Origin: Temnothorax longispinosus
Lineage: Eukaryota > Arthropoda > Insecta > Hymenoptera > Formicidae
Length of the DNA stretch: 64,000 nucleotides
Direction of reading: 5' to 3'
Assembly (NCBI RefSeq): GCF_030848805.1
Contig: NC_092368.1
Location: forward strand, 3,630,441 to 3,694,440
Below the pieces are notes generated by a model. That model was given only the letters and a program-made list of their open reading frames with translations, did no database searches and was not told the DNA's origin. Position 1 is the stretch's first letter. Each line of letters starts with the position of its first letter. Both the position numbers and the translations under genes were made by a program. Positions 1 through 12,548 of this stretch are shown here, piece by piece.

Positions 1-2399
1 TAATAGCCGAAGCGCGCGATCTTCCCACTCGCGAACCAGCGTGCTCGCCGCTCGGACGATCTGCGCGTGGCGCGCAGAAGGAAGTTCCCCGGCGTGATGG
101 ATCGAGCCATACGTGCGATATTTTCATGTACGAGTGCTACCGCCCTGGGCGTATATCAAAGCGAATTTATGCCGCTTCTCTATTAAAAGGAGGCGTGCGT
201 GGGAAGTGCGGCGGAAAACGCGGGTCCAAGGATCGCGGGATGCAAACACCCGGAGGTCGCGATAAATTTATGATAATGGCCTTCGGACTCCGTGAATGCT
301 AAAATCCTTGGTCTGTCTCTAAGATCTCTAGATCACGAGTGTTTAAGGGTCAGTATTTTTCTATCAGTTATTCTCGGGTTTTAAGGGGCTCGGCTCTTGA
401 ACTTGGCGGACACAAAGGATCTGCTTTTCGCCATATCCTCGGATTGAAGCGATAAAAATGTGATATTACGGTGTTTTTCGATATTTACATCCCCAAATTT
501 TTTCATTTTCTAATACATAATCATCTAATTTTATTTAATAAAATTTATTATTCAAAAATCAGCAGTAATAGCAATAATTATATAATAATCTGCAGATGAT
601 GGACAATCGTGAGATTTTTGAATGGTTTACAATCGATATGTTTGTGCACGCACGTAGCTTATTCGTTCCATCGGAGCGATTTCATGGCGAATCAAATAAC
701 AACGAGCAGCGTGTGCATTTTAATGACTCCGCATCTCGGTTGCACGGGCATGATCTCGCCCCGGAATCACTGCCACACCACGATCCTCCCCAAATCAGCA
801 CCTGCCTAACAGGCAGCCGCCTAAATCCCGCACCGTCATTCTAAGACTCGTCCGTTGACTCGTCCGTTATCTTGAGCTCTCGAAAAGTCGATCAGCTTGT
901 CGCTTTGCATTCCGGCATCGGTGAAGAGAATACATACGCCATCGGAGTCGTTAAGCTCCGCCGCTATCGAAAATTATACGCCTCCTCCTTCCCCCTTTCG
1001 TTTTTCGAAATTGCTGCACGTGGAAACGTCCCCGTAAAACTCGCTCGAGATAGACTACCGTGGGACTCTGTTGCCGATAAAATCTTCTAGGGTCACCAAC
1101 ACTATCCGACGATAACGCCGTCGCTCTTGGCGCTGGGTGTGCCCGCTTGGGATCCTAACTTTGTTGGTTCAGCGATGCTTCGTAGCTGGTACTAGCATGC
1201 GCATAGCCGGCATAGCTGATCAGAAATTATCGATAGGCGAAAATCATTCCGGACGGTCGGGTTATCGCGGAACTAATTTGAGCCACGGTGGTTCGACGCG
1301 GGTTCTTTATCAGTTTCATACACCCTCGCCTTACTATTCTCCAGCAATGTTTGCTGGCAAACATTTATTCGTGCAAAGACATAAGAGTTTAGAAATTTGA
1401 AATTAATTGTGCGATTCTGTTTAGCGACATATACATATTAAAAGAATAAAAATTATATTTGAAAATGTAGTAATTTGTACGTATCAGCACGCAGCCTTTT
1501 AAACGCGGTAATTTATAAATGTATTTTTTAGCTTTGGGTATAAAGCAGGCCGTCCGTGAATAAAGCCGTGAATAAATAATCTATGAATCCCTCCTGGGAT
1601 TACGTATATCTAGAAGATGTACGGGTATTAGGAATATTTAGCGATCTATGGATCGAGGTAATTCAACTAAAGTGATTTACATTTCCCTAATTACACATTC
1701 GATGAATGTAAAAATTCCTGGGTCGAGCGATATTCTCATTAAAGCGAGACGTAATGCACCATATATTAACGCAATACAATAACGCGTTGTCAGGAACGTT
1801 AACAATTTACAAATCTATGGCGGATACAGTGCAAATAATTTCGGTAGGCTTAACAGTTTCGCAGGTCGCGTTCGGAGTGTCGAAGGAAGAGGAATTACAA
1901 GGCCGAAAGTTACCGGAGTAATACTATGGAGCAATGAAGCTTGTACTGGAATACTAAAGTGTATTAAATTTTGCAGATAGTCTCACAGATAGACGACTGT
2001 CCGATCTTTCTAGTCAAAGTCAATGACCATATAAAATACGAAGAATACTCCGAATTAAAGATTAATCAAATTTTAATAATTGTAGCCATGGATAATAGAT
2101 GGAAAATCATAAATGACTCTTTTGAAGTAACTAACTAGTCACCAACTACTGGTCTACTATCATCAATCTTTATACTCCTTGATCATAGGTCTCTCTTTTA
2201 AGGTAGCATGGAGATATTCCTCTTTTATCATAACGTTATAAATTGGAGAAGATACACGTAGCAGTTGCCAGTTGCTATGTGTGGACCAACGGGTTAACGT
2301 CTCTTCCGAAAAAACGAAGTCCAGTTTCTCCGGAGTCCTCTCGTTAATTTCTCGTGTGGGGGGTGCAGCTTGGAATTTTAATATTCCTGTGATCACAAG
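1..2399. other. Non-coding stretch, nothing recognised
   Basis: Mixed-composition DNA, AT-rich from about 470 to 600 and again from 1400 to 2100. Open frames of 60-90 codons at 596-1400 show no recognisable protein and have no convincing splice context. I see no repeat, RNA gene or mobile element here. Confidence 0.5.
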
Positions 2400-3569
2400 G
2401 TAAACTCGCGCAAACCCGATTTCTCGCGGTTTCTGGCGCTCTTACCCAAGCGCAAAAGTTATCGAGAGATTCTCGCGTTCTCCATCAGCCGATGACACCG
2501 GCCGTTGCCGCGGTCGCTCCAGATAAGCACGTACGGCCGCGAAGATCGAGAAGGCCGGACCCCTCCGCCTCGACGAGGAACGCCGGCAGTCGCCTTCCAC
2601 GTTAGCCGTACACGGATGCGCCGCTCCGGCGGCGTCCGGAGTTAATGAGAGAGCGGCCGTACGGAGCAATACGGCGCATGCACCCGCCCACTTCACGCCG
2701 GCGCTGATAGATAGATGCCCCTCCGGCCCTCTTTCTTTCACTCCCTCTTTCCCTTTTCTCTGCCTTCCCTTCTCGCGCCGTGTGTTCGGCCTTCTCCTCG
2801 CGTACGTGTTCGCGGCACCGCCGTCAATGTCGTGAAAACATCAGCACGGGCAGCCGAGGATCGCGGAACCGCGGCTGCCCGTGCGAAAGCGCGATGGCGG
2901 CTGAGAGGCGCCGCTTCGCGGTACAGATTGATGGTCTGGGTCTAGGTAAAGTCGTTAAGGTCTGCGGCGAAAGTTAGGCTCCAAAGTTGCGCAGCGTTGT
3001 ACGGTGTTGCTTGGAATGATGATATTTAAATCGCTTCGATGTACTCACATTCGAAAAAAACCCTAAATGCATTGTTCGATTCTTTTTCCTATTCATACTT
3101 TTTGGACAGAATTATTGTGGAAAATGTTATTTAGCATTCTAACGAAATACGTTTTGTTCAAAATAGGGAATCTTGCGTTAAGATATGCTGAATGTTGTGA
3201 AATTTTTGGCCAAACTCGGAAACCTGCAGCGGCTGCAGCTCTAAACGTGAATGAGATCAGTTGATATTTTTTATTTTTGATGATTTGTTATTATAGCTTG
3301 CTCATTGCATCTAGGAGATATGCCTTCGCCAGCGCATCTCGTATATTTCGATCGTTACTCACGCGCAGTTCCGCACCAGTCGCAGTCTCGGCCCGGTCGT
3401 TTGGGCTCGCGGCTCGTCGTGGAAGCGTCTCAAAGAAAGAAACGGGTGGTAACGTAGGAGAAAGAGAGCGATTCCACGTTCCTCCGGTTCCGGAGGGCAA
3501 GAGGAGGGACAGGGCATTCATCTATATTAGCTTCGAGAGCGGACGGCCTGTCATTACCGCTGCCGCTCT

Positions 3570-3711
3570 GGCCCTCTTCCCCCTCTTCCTCTCCTCTCGA
3601 AGTCTCTCTATCTTTTCCGTCTCGCTCGGCCTACCTCTTCTTCGCAGCTCGCACCTTCCCTCCGTCTTTCTTTCTCTCTCTCTCTCTATCTCTTTCTCTC
3701 TTTCTCCTCTA
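3570..3711 (+). repeat. Long C/T-rich tract with CT microsatellite
   Basis: About 140 bases are strongly pyrimidine-biased on the + strand and end in an interrupted (CT)n run at about 3666-3710. Such mirror-like tracts can form triplex DNA. Open frames that read Ser/Leu-rich or Arg/Glu-rich here are artefacts of the repeat. Confidence 0.8.
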
Positions 3712-4649
3712 ATACTTCGACACAACTACCAGCATCAACCCCTCAACGCAGACACCTCCGACCGATACCGCCAGTCTCCTTGCTGGCCCATTAGCGGGCC
3801 GCATTATCAAAGTGCCAGAGGGAGACGGACAGAGCAAGTCGCGGGGCACGGCGACGGACAAGGATGAAGAAGGCTCCGCAGAAGAAGAGGTAGAAGAACG
3901 AAGAGGAAGGAGTTGGAGGGGAGGAAGACACAGGAGATGGAGAGGCAGCATCAGTGGCCGTGGCTGCTACGGAGCTAATAACCGCCGTTTAAAACGCAAA
4001 AACAAAGGTCTCGCCGTGCATCATCGGGGCTTTAGGCCCCAACCGAGGATACCCGCGGGAAGAAGAAAGAGGGACGGCGGGAGGAGGCGGAGCAGAGAGA
4101 GAGAAGGTTCCGACTCGCACACATTCGCACACACACACACATACGCGCGCATGCATACACGCTGTATCGGCCGACTATCCGAGGCGTCAGGGTCATTACC
4201 GGATCATTACCTACCATACCTACTGTGCGACGACGATGATGGCCCGAGCTTGCGAGCACCACCCCGATAGACCCCCTCGCACACATACACACGTACGTAG
4301 ATCCCCGTAACACGTATCCACATTTCCACTCACATCTAGAGCTCCGACTCGTCGGGCGTTAACGTCTCGTACCTTTTCTGCGCGCGGGCTCGCTCGTGTA
4401 CATGCGTATACGCGCGTGTATAGGTGTGCGGCGCACTCGCGCACTCGCACACTGGCTCCTTCGACGGTGCGGCGGTGATCGCGCGTCGGCCCGCTCGGCG
4501 GCAGCCGGGTAAATTACAGGCTCGACCGTATTTTGTGTTGTCTTGTTGTTTTTCAACGCGCCGAAAGGAAATGAGCGAGCAAACGCGTCACGCCACCCCG
4601 AACCTGCTAATTTCTATTCATATTTTATGGCTATTAATTTCTTCGCTGT

Positions 4650-4930
4650 TACACTCGCTCTCTACCCGTTTGCTCCCCCCTTTGCCCGCTCTTCTCTACC
4701 GTTCTCTCTCTCTCTCTCTCTTTTTTATCTTCGACCCTCTCCGGCACCGTTCTCCTTTTCTGCAATTCTTTTCTTTGCCTCTCCCCAATTCGCGTTTGTG
4801 CCCTAACTCTCGCCTCCTCCTGCTCCTCCTCTTTAGTGTCTCTTTCTGTCGGCTTCTGTCCCCGCTTCTTCTTTCCTTTACACCTTTCTTCCCCTCTTTT
4901 TCATCTACCTTCTAATATTCTCCCTTAACA
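4650..4930 (+). repeat. Long pyrimidine-rich tract
   Basis: Roughly 280 bases are dominated by C and T on the + strand and include a pure (CT)n core near 4703-4722. A Leu/Ser/Phe-rich frame of 163 codons runs through it because pyrimidine-only codons contain no stop. It is not evidence of a gene. Confidence 0.75.
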
Positions 4931-5620
4931 GCATTCCATGTCGAAGGAAGAATCCACGGGACTTCTTCAGCTTCGCACTTCTTTCTCCCCGTCGGTTTCC
5001 TCTTTCGTCGAAGTCTTCACGCGATATGTCGCTCGCAGAGACATCCAGTACGCCCGTGAGCCGTCCTTTTTCTTTTTCATGGGTTTCACGGCTTTTCGTC
5101 TCTCTTCGTGTTCCGCCATCACGAAATCTCCGTCCTGAGCGACGCGACGACAGCTCGCTCGCTGTTGGTACTGTGAGAAGAGTTGTGTTAGCCATAAATC
5201 TCTCAATAATTCCAATGTAGCTTCCTCATTTCCTTTCTGTTTTTTTCTCTGAATTTAATCAACCTTCTTTTCGTAGACATCGGCTCACGAGCTTAAATGA
5301 TCTCCACACATATTATTAGGAAACTTTTTTAGACATTATAGATTATAGCCTACTGATTGATATTTCCTCGCTTTAAAAAAACACCCTTGAAAAAGTTAAT
5401 TTGATGGTCAGAAAAATGAAATTTTGATTAATCTTCTTAAACTTTTAGATACATGGGTGTAAAGTTGCTACCGAGTCTTGTAATTAAAAATATATTTATA
5501 AGAGAAGCAGCTACTTTTTATTAAATCGTGCTAGGGCACTGGTGAAGCTTTCAGTTTCGGATTAGAATGAACATTATCTATTCGATTATATTTGGAATAT
5601 TGTCTTTTGTTTATCTTCAG

Positions 5621-5774
5621 CTGGTTTTTTGAAATCGTAGTATCACCAGAATGGCGAGGCATTCCACGAGAGAGTCTTGATAGTCCCTGTGCATGTGGGA
5701 TGCGTGCGAGAGGAACCGAGATGAGTCAAACCGCAGCATTCGATGAATTACCTTCGGCCATCAGCGGGGTGTAA
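5621..5774 (+). CDS. Weak candidate terminal exon, product unknown
   Basis: A strong splice acceptor ends at 5620: a pyrimidine-rich tract from about 5600 runs into TTATCTTCAG. The frame that opens at 5622 (TGG) runs 50 codons to a TAA at 5772-5774. The peptide begins WFFEIVVSPEWRGIPRESLD and later contains SPCACGMRARG and ends PSAISGV. It has no low-complexity run and uses a broad set of codons. I recognise no family, no domain and no partner exon with a matching donor. It could be a real terminal exon on the same strand as the exon at 12549, or a chance open frame behind a chance acceptor. Such a combination is expected a few times in 64 kb, so confidence is low. Confidence 0.2.
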
Positions 5775-7322
5775 CCTATTATTATCTACCACTTACCTAA
5801 TGCCCTGTGTCAGCCCCGGGGTAGACGGAGAATAACAGGCTCTCTCCATTCGACGGAATTCCCCGCGCTTTAATATCGCAGGCTATTTCACGTCGCCTGA
5901 GCGCGCCGCGCGCGATTTTGGGGAATTTATCGACTAGGTGTCAAAAAGATGATCAATTAAGGGAAACCTTGAAATATCGAGCAGCACGAAGTACCGCGTA
6001 AGTTAATTTTGTCATCAAATTAAGATCAGATACGTTCTCCATTTTAATACATATCTTCCTCGCAATAACGTTAAAGTAACGTTATTATTGAACTTTAAAG
6101 AAGATTTGAAGAGATGTGTAGGTGATTCGCATTGCGCTATATAACCAGTGCCAAAAGCTAAGAATTAAATTTCATCGCATGCATTTGAGTTCGTTGAAAA
6201 TCGAGACCTGATTTTAATTCGACACTACCTGCGCAACTAACCGAGGATCTTCTCGTGCGCGATATAATCACCGGTAGCGATTCCCGGCAATTAACATCGG
6301 CGGCGGTCACCAGTGCGTATAAGTGATTGCATTCTTATGCCGGCCGGCCATAATTTTATTATTTGCGCGCTCACGGAGCGAGCATGCAGATATTATGTGC
6401 GAATTATTAGTGTAAACGCGTAAACTTGCAGCCGAGACGAGGAGAGAGGCGCGGCCCGCGTGTGGATCGCTAATTAAATTACGCGATAGAGCGACGCAAA
6501 AGACGAGAAGTAAGGACGGCTTCTCGTCTATACCTAGACGTCGTTCTGCGCGATGATCAGAGACTTCGGAGACTAAGGAGGCTCGCGTGAGAAAGAACGG
6601 CGGATTTCGTTTCCCGAAAAAAGCCCCTCCGACGACGGTGCTGAAAAAAGGGCTCCGAGAAATTACGGGACATTAAGCCACGCGAGAATATACCATATTT
6701 CCTTGTCAGAGCGGCTTCGGGGAACGAGGAACAGATACATTCGAAAATTACGGATGCGGCTATTAACCGCTAAAAGCCGTCACGATGCCGTCAGTTTTAC
6801 TCCAATTAACCCTCCACGGATCAATTCCTTTTTTTCTTTTCCCTCCCGATAAGAGAAGTGGACGCAACACACACGCGATTACACATAAAAAACTGTTCTT
6901 ATTACTGGCTACGTCCAGGAAGTGTTTTTTTCCCTCAATTATAGCTGTCGGCTAGCTTATCCAATTTTAATACTAGTGCGATTGTGCGAGCCAATTAAAG
7001 ATGCGAGAAATCCACCAGGTATATTAACTTAATTATATAATTCGAAGTCTACATTTTCGAAGTTCTTAGGAAATTAAAAATTTTATGTATCCAGTTTCGC
7101 CTGATTAAATTTTCTTAGCCAATAATTTTTCAATGAAAGACAAGAAATTTATATTTGATGATCATGGCGAAGATACTTATTGTAAAATTCAGTTATCATA
7201 AGGAGAATAAAGATTTTACATTTTTCAAGCTAAGCAGTACAATCTATAATCGTACACTTTTTGAAGAATAATTGGAGATTTATTTAATGCTTGTTTTGCC
7301 ATCGAGTTTGCGAAAGGGCAAA

Positions 7323-7327
<5 letters not shown>
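5775..7327. other. Non-coding, moderately GC, no gene
   Basis: Non-repetitive sequence with scattered ATTA/TAAT cores (for example around 6340-6475) beside CpG-rich segments. It looks like intronic or intergenic DNA that could carry enhancers, but no specific regulatory array was proved. No open frame of interest. Confidence 0.4.

Positions 7328-7365
<38 letters not shown>
7328..7365. repeat. (CT)n microsatellite
   Basis: An almost uninterrupted CT dinucleotide run of about 38 bases. A second similar array lies about 100 bases downstream. Confidence 0.95.
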
Positions 7366-7370
<5 letters not shown>

Positions 7371-7467
7371 TGTAATAGATTTAATTTGTCCGAACGCTGT
7401 GACGGCGCGGTTGGAAAAAAATTCTAGTCGACTATGCCGGATGAGTTTTTTCTTATTTATAGACTGG

Positions 7468-7468
<1 letters not shown>

Positions 7469-7501
<33 letters not shown>
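7469..7501. repeat. (CT)n microsatellite
   Basis: A second CT array of about 32 bases with the same orientation as the one at 7328. The two bracket 100 bases of unique sequence, and the frames between them reading Leu-Ser or Glu-Arg repeats are artefacts. Confidence 0.95.
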
Positions 7502-7503
<2 letters not shown>

Positions 7504-7539
7504 CTGGACAGCGGCACTCGAGGGGTGTAGCCGCGAGAA

Positions 7540-7875
7540 CGTCATGGACATTTTAATGGGTAACGGCGGTGGCCTCTAATTAGAACGTTTCGACCGTAAC
7601 CGCGCCATTACGGGGGAAAACGCAGACTCGTCAGATCGATGAGGAATATTTATCGCGGTGTAACAATTACGGGAGCCCTGGCATAGCGCGAATAGTAATA
7701 GGCGGCCGGCCCCGGAGGCCGCTCTCTCGCCCGGCGAACGACTGTAATTAGGGCTTTTATTGTCTGTACATAAGGAAGCTTTATGAAAACATTAAGGATA
7801 TAATTCAAGGCCGGGGAGAGGCGCAGCGCGCTAGCACACTCCGCCGTGAATTGCAGCCTGGGCCTTAATGCACAG
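7540..7875. promoter_or_regulatory. Possible enhancer-like block with homeodomain-type cores
   Basis: Unique, non-coding sequence that holds the palindromic homeodomain core CTAATTAG near 7575, GTAATTAG near 7743, and AT-rich TTTATTG and TTTATGA words near 7756-7785, which resemble posterior-Hox or Sox-type sites. The block sits between a microsatellite pair and CpG-rich DNA. Short cores occur by chance in AT-rich DNA, so this is only a suggestion; conservation would be needed to support it. Confidence 0.2.
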
Positions 7876-10502
7876 GAGACCCGTGTTGCTAGCGCGCTGC
7901 GTCATTTCCGTTTTGCGTATGCCACGCACACGAACACGCGACGGCGTGAGCCCCCACTTGTGTGCGAGACGGGGACTGCCTACCTGTTCCTCTCCGCGTA
8001 TACGAACGATGTAATTTGATTCCTCGACTTTTCTGCGAGCTCCATGTGATTAAGCTATTTTCGAAGCTAAGAGAGATAGCGCGCCGCTGGCGAACGATGA
8101 GGATGGTAGCGCGTAACGTCTTCCGCGCCCTGGATTTACATCCCCTATCTTTATTCATCTGACACTTCTGAAACTGTAACTTTATTCTAAAACGAGCATC
8201 GCTAGTTTCTCCTTATTACAGTTACAACTATCAAGAAGTATTACTCATGTATCAAGATACAGAACTTTCAAACGAGCCGTGATATTATGTACACATGTAC
8301 ATTGCGCGTAATTTTTTAATACACATTTAAATTACGAGACTGTCGACTGCAGCCTTGCGGAGTCCCTGACACTTACGTTTGAGATCTCCAAGCTGCGCTC
8401 GCGTAATCGCGATCGAGATCCACGTTCGGGATCCGCCTAAATCACCGGCTCGCTCGCCCCGCCCTACCCTCCTCCACGCGATCCTTGCTATCCGCGAGAT
8501 CTCGGATCACGATCGATCCGGGCGGATCGATACACGAGGCAAGTACCCGGGCAAGTATCCGCGGAACTCGGCTAATAGAGTTCGGGCCCTTGACAGCGAT
8601 ATTTCACGAGAACGAGAAGAGGAATGGCCGCGGACGGACGCGCCGGTGTGTGGTCCGGCACGTCCGAGTGGACGGCGATTAGCCCCAGGCCCCCCCTAAT
8701 CCCTCCCTCGCTCCCCCCCGTCGCCGGTTTCACCCTCCGGGGCCAGGCTCCTTCCTCTTCCACGCAGCCTCTTCCTCTTTCCCGCTCGAAGCTTACTCTC
8801 ATGCATCCATGTACCATCGCGTGCATACGCGCGTGCGTTTGTGTGTATTTTGCGTGTACCTACGTGTGCGTTATGTGGTGCGAGGGTGTGTGTATACGTA
8901 CGCTCGTGCGCCTCCTCGGGTGTCGTGTTACGTGCTAAGCGGTACGGCCGAACGGTAACCGAGACGCGGACTGCACACCGGACCCATTGTTCCCGAGGCC
9001 TCCCTACCGTCCCTCCGCCTGCTCCTGCAGTCACCGCGTTCCCTTGTCCACCCCCGTTCACGTTCGTCAAGCTCCTCGGACTGGCTCGCGAATGGGTCTT
9101 TTGGCTCGAGTCGATTTGCCCTTCGTCGTCTCGATTCGATCGGGTATCAATACTGCACGCGATATAGAATATTACCGGCACCGGATATGAATGACTGTTA
9201 CCGCTGCATTTTACGCACGGCGATTTTTTGGATCGACTTTTTGCAACATAACGTTAAGATGAAGGCGCTTTTGAATTACATGTAATGTAACTTTTGATAG
9301 TAATCGTTTTTGCTTAATTATTCACTCAAGAATTAAGTATAATGTGTTATAGTTCATAATATTTTAGCTACTTAATATCTTCAGAAAATTTCCGAGAAAA
9401 TTATTTCGATTTTTTTAACTTCGCCTCACACATCTAAATAATAGATACACACGGAGAATTCTATAAGAAAGATATAGAATAGTTAAAGATCTTGCTGCCA
9501 TTGCGATTGAGTCCCTCCTGGCAGATCTCATTTCTCGCAATTCTCTTTATTTTTCGAGTCTCGCGCAGTCACGGTGGTTTTGTCTCGCCCTCACACCACG
9601 GTTTTACGACTTTACGAGTCGGGGCTCTCGTCGTCGACGTGCCGGCTGGCAACTACCGAACGAAGGCTGACCCTTCTCTCCTTGACTGGGTGTCGCCCGG
9701 CCTGGTGACCCCCAGGGTAACTAGACCCGCGAGAGTCAGCTCCCCCCCCCCCCCGACTCTCTGGGTCCATGGAGACAAAATCATTACGGGTGCCGGTCGG
9801 GATTGAATTGTACGGTCCCGACGACGTCGGTCGCGCGAGATGATGAAGTGCTTTGTCGCGCCGAACGTTCCACGAACGACGATTATTCGACGTAACAGGT
9901 TAACCAACAATTTTCTACGAAAAACGCTAATCTTTCTTCTACTATTTTCTGCGATATAATGATTTTTCTGTCGAAATAATAATCTTTTTGTCGGGTTTTT
10001 TTTTGGCGCACGTTTGCAAATCGTAAATAGATTTTACGACTATTTCTTACAACGACAGAAAGCTTATATTTTTACGAGACCGCGGATTGAAGACACGGCC
10101 TGAAGTTCCAGGGGTGGGAAATAAATATGTTCTCCGGAACCTTTTTATTATGCACGCCCCTAAATTATTTCATGCACGAAATGCTGAGTTATCGAACGCC
10201 AGTTACGAAAGGCGTCTTCGGATATCTCGACGGCTGCGGGTTCGCGGAACTGCAGATGATCGATAAGAGGTATCATTCGTGGCCGGCCCATGCTCAAATT
10301 ATCCAGCAGGATACTGGTATCAAGTTGTCTCTCAACCACTTGACTTCCGAGAAGCGCGAAGAACCGCCAGCCATCCATCGACGCTGCCTTCGTCTTGAAA
10401 GATCTGAAGATCTTAAGATCAAGTAGATAGCGAAACTCGGGGCAAATCATTAAATCTGGAAGGATGTTGAAAATACGCAGGACGAACATCCTTCCTTGCT
10501 GT
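7876..10502. other. Non-coding; CpG-dense segment and alternating TG/CG block
   Basis: 8380-9180 is GC-rich and CpG-dense. Within it, about 8805-8905 alternates purine and pyrimidine (TG, CG and TA steps), which favours Z-DNA. A run of 13 C lies at 9742-9754. Overlapping + and - open frames at about 10127-10489 have no recognised product. The TTAA-flanked element begins immediately after them. Confidence 0.45.
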
Positions 10503-10711
10503 TTAAGGGGATCCTAATATAGATATATGGCAAACCAAGTTGGCTCACGGTTTTTCAATGTTCATATCGGAAAGACGTTAATAAAAATTGCCAGTTTGGT
10601 CGAATACAACTCCCGTGCTAATTGATAGATATATGACATAGAAAACAGGATTAGAAATGTTGACATTACCGACGTCGAGGAAGTTCAGCCTTTACTTTAG
10701 GATCCCCTTAA
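10503..10711. mobile_element. Short inverted-repeat element flanked by TTAA
   Basis: A 209-base unit (TTAA copies included) has perfect 11-base terminal inverted repeats: GGGGATCCTAA at 10507-10517 and its complement at 10697-10707. Each end is bordered by TTAA (10503-10506 and 10708-10711). A TTAA duplication is the hallmark of piggyBac-type insertion, which suggests a non-autonomous miniature element. The interior carries no open frame. The terminal sequence does not match the usual piggyBac CCC start as I know it, so the superfamily is tentative. Confidence 0.7.
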
Positions 10712-12548
10712 TAGAACTGGGTTTTAATTTTAACAGGAAGAGAACGACACGCTTTGTCTATATCTTCTCTGAATAAAATATTGGTTAAGTTGGATTGCTA
10801 GAAACTGACCTCCTCGACGTTAGACATTCATGGGAATTGGTTCACTCTCTATTATAACTCTTCTAAAATTATTAAGATATATTACTGAATTATTCTTCAT
10901 TCACAACCAGTGTCTGATCTTAATACTAAAAATTACGTGATCCCAAAGGAAAAATGTAGAAGAGTGCCTCCTTAAATTCTACGGATTTATACTGGCCGAA
11001 AAGAAGATAGTTAAAGAATGTCATAGTCAATTAAGAAATCAAACGAGTGTAAAATTAAAGTAACGAAGCGGATTATTGGTTTGAAATTTGCTAATCGAAC
11101 AAAATGAACGTCTCGATCTACCTAGCGTCAAACCAATTCGACACGTTCGCTTTAAATGGCGGAAAACGACTGAGACACTCCTTCAGGCCACATCGAGAAT
11201 CCATCAAGCATTCTGATTCGCTCCTACGGCCTTTGCGCAATCGGTCTTACCTCGCCGGGCTTGAAATCGAAAGCAATTACGAAGCGCCGCCTCGGATTTG
11301 CGATATCGTAATGAAGCCGTAATAATTGAGATAGACCGGCCGATAATCGGCGTGTCCCTACACGCCGCTCCCGCGCGTAATCACGAAAGTAGGAAGTGAC
11401 TCGCCGTGATTCCGCGCAATGAGACTTGGTCGTTAATTATCGTCGGCGTGAAGGGAAAGAGAGAGAGAGAGAGAGAGGGAGAGAGAGCGGGAAAGAGAAA
11501 GAAAGAAATACAGAATGACCCTCTCGCCGTTCGCGACGCGTTTTCATCCGTGATCGGCCAATAATCCGCTCGTTAGCGTTTCTGCCGCGCGATAGTAACG
11601 AAGCAACGAAGGCGCGTCCGCGCACAATCGCGCGTAATTAACCCTAATTAAGCCCGTGTCTAACGCACGAAATCATCCATCACGTTTGTTGCTTTGGGGG
11701 AGAAAGAGGTTCTTGCGAACGTCGTTCCCCGCACTCTCCCCCTCCCCCCATCTCGCGCGTACGTCTCTCTATGAGAGAAAAGCTCGTCTTAATTACCCGC
11801 CATTCTCTCTCTGTCTTGTCTCTCTGTCGACTATGCGTCCGTAAAGGAATCTCATTGATTTACTCCCTTTTAAGTGCTATTAATGCCGATAACGTCGATC
11901 GATTAATCAGCCGGCGAGGGCCGGCCTCTCTCGCCTTAAGAACGGACGATTTTATCTCGCTCTGTCTCGCGTACCCGCGGCTTCAGACGATTTATTTGCT
12001 CGCCCGGCGCGATCTTTGCCGTTTCGGTCGATTCGCCGCGTGCAGGATCGCGACCTCTCGGTCGCACGATTGCGCGGCCCCTAGTTCGATTCCTCGTCTA
12101 ATCGCAATGCCGAGCGGACGCCGATTCCCAGACGACTCGTGCGCCAGATTTAAAACAAGTCTTTTACCTGACTGTCTACTCGATTATTCCGTTAATATTA
12201 TTAATGACACGAGGTGATTTCTCTCTCTTGCTTAATATCTTCGGCATCAAAATTACATTATTACGACTTGAACATTACATCCATAAGTACTGCGATTCGT
12301 AATGTATACTTTAAAAAGAGAGAGAGATAATATTTGACAATGAGTCCGATAATGCACATAATAGGCGGAATTTAGCATACATTACGAGACCTATACCAAA
12401 CTAAAATAAATCTAAAGAAAATCTTCTATACTTGCGATACAAAGTTAGGAAACGAAGAAAGAATTAAGAGATCTACCCTATATATTTCGAATGCACTTGT
12501 CATCCATCTATTCCGTACGCTGACGATTCTTGTCCTTTATTATTTCAG
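10712..12548. other. Non-coding upstream of the 12549 exon, likely intron
   Basis: No gene is recognised. A purine-rich (GA)n tract lies at about 11450-11510. A 148-codon frame at 11771-12217 lies in CT- and CpG-rich DNA and looks like chance. The last 24 bases form the pyrimidine tract and AG acceptor of the exon that follows, so at least the 3' part is probably intron. Confidence 0.45.

Larger units (their letters stand above)
2400..4930. other. CpG-dense, pyrimidine-rich patch (possible promoter-like region)
   Basis: GC-rich sequence with abundant CpG alternates with long runs of C/T on the + strand (about 2727-2800, 3570-3711 and 4650-4930) and short CA/TG-alternating blocks (about 4120-4155 and 4380-4450). 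The overlapping open frames in all six frames reflect this composition and not genes. CpG-dense patches with pyrimidine tracts often mark promoters in insects that do not methylate intergenic DNA. No TATA box or initiator could be assigned, so the promoter reading is only inference. Confidence 0.35.

Noticed and set aside
10127..10489. Two antiparallel open frames of 99 and 109 codons
   Set aside because: Neither has a recognised domain or splice signal. Overlap of both strands argues that at most one is real, and nothing decides between them.
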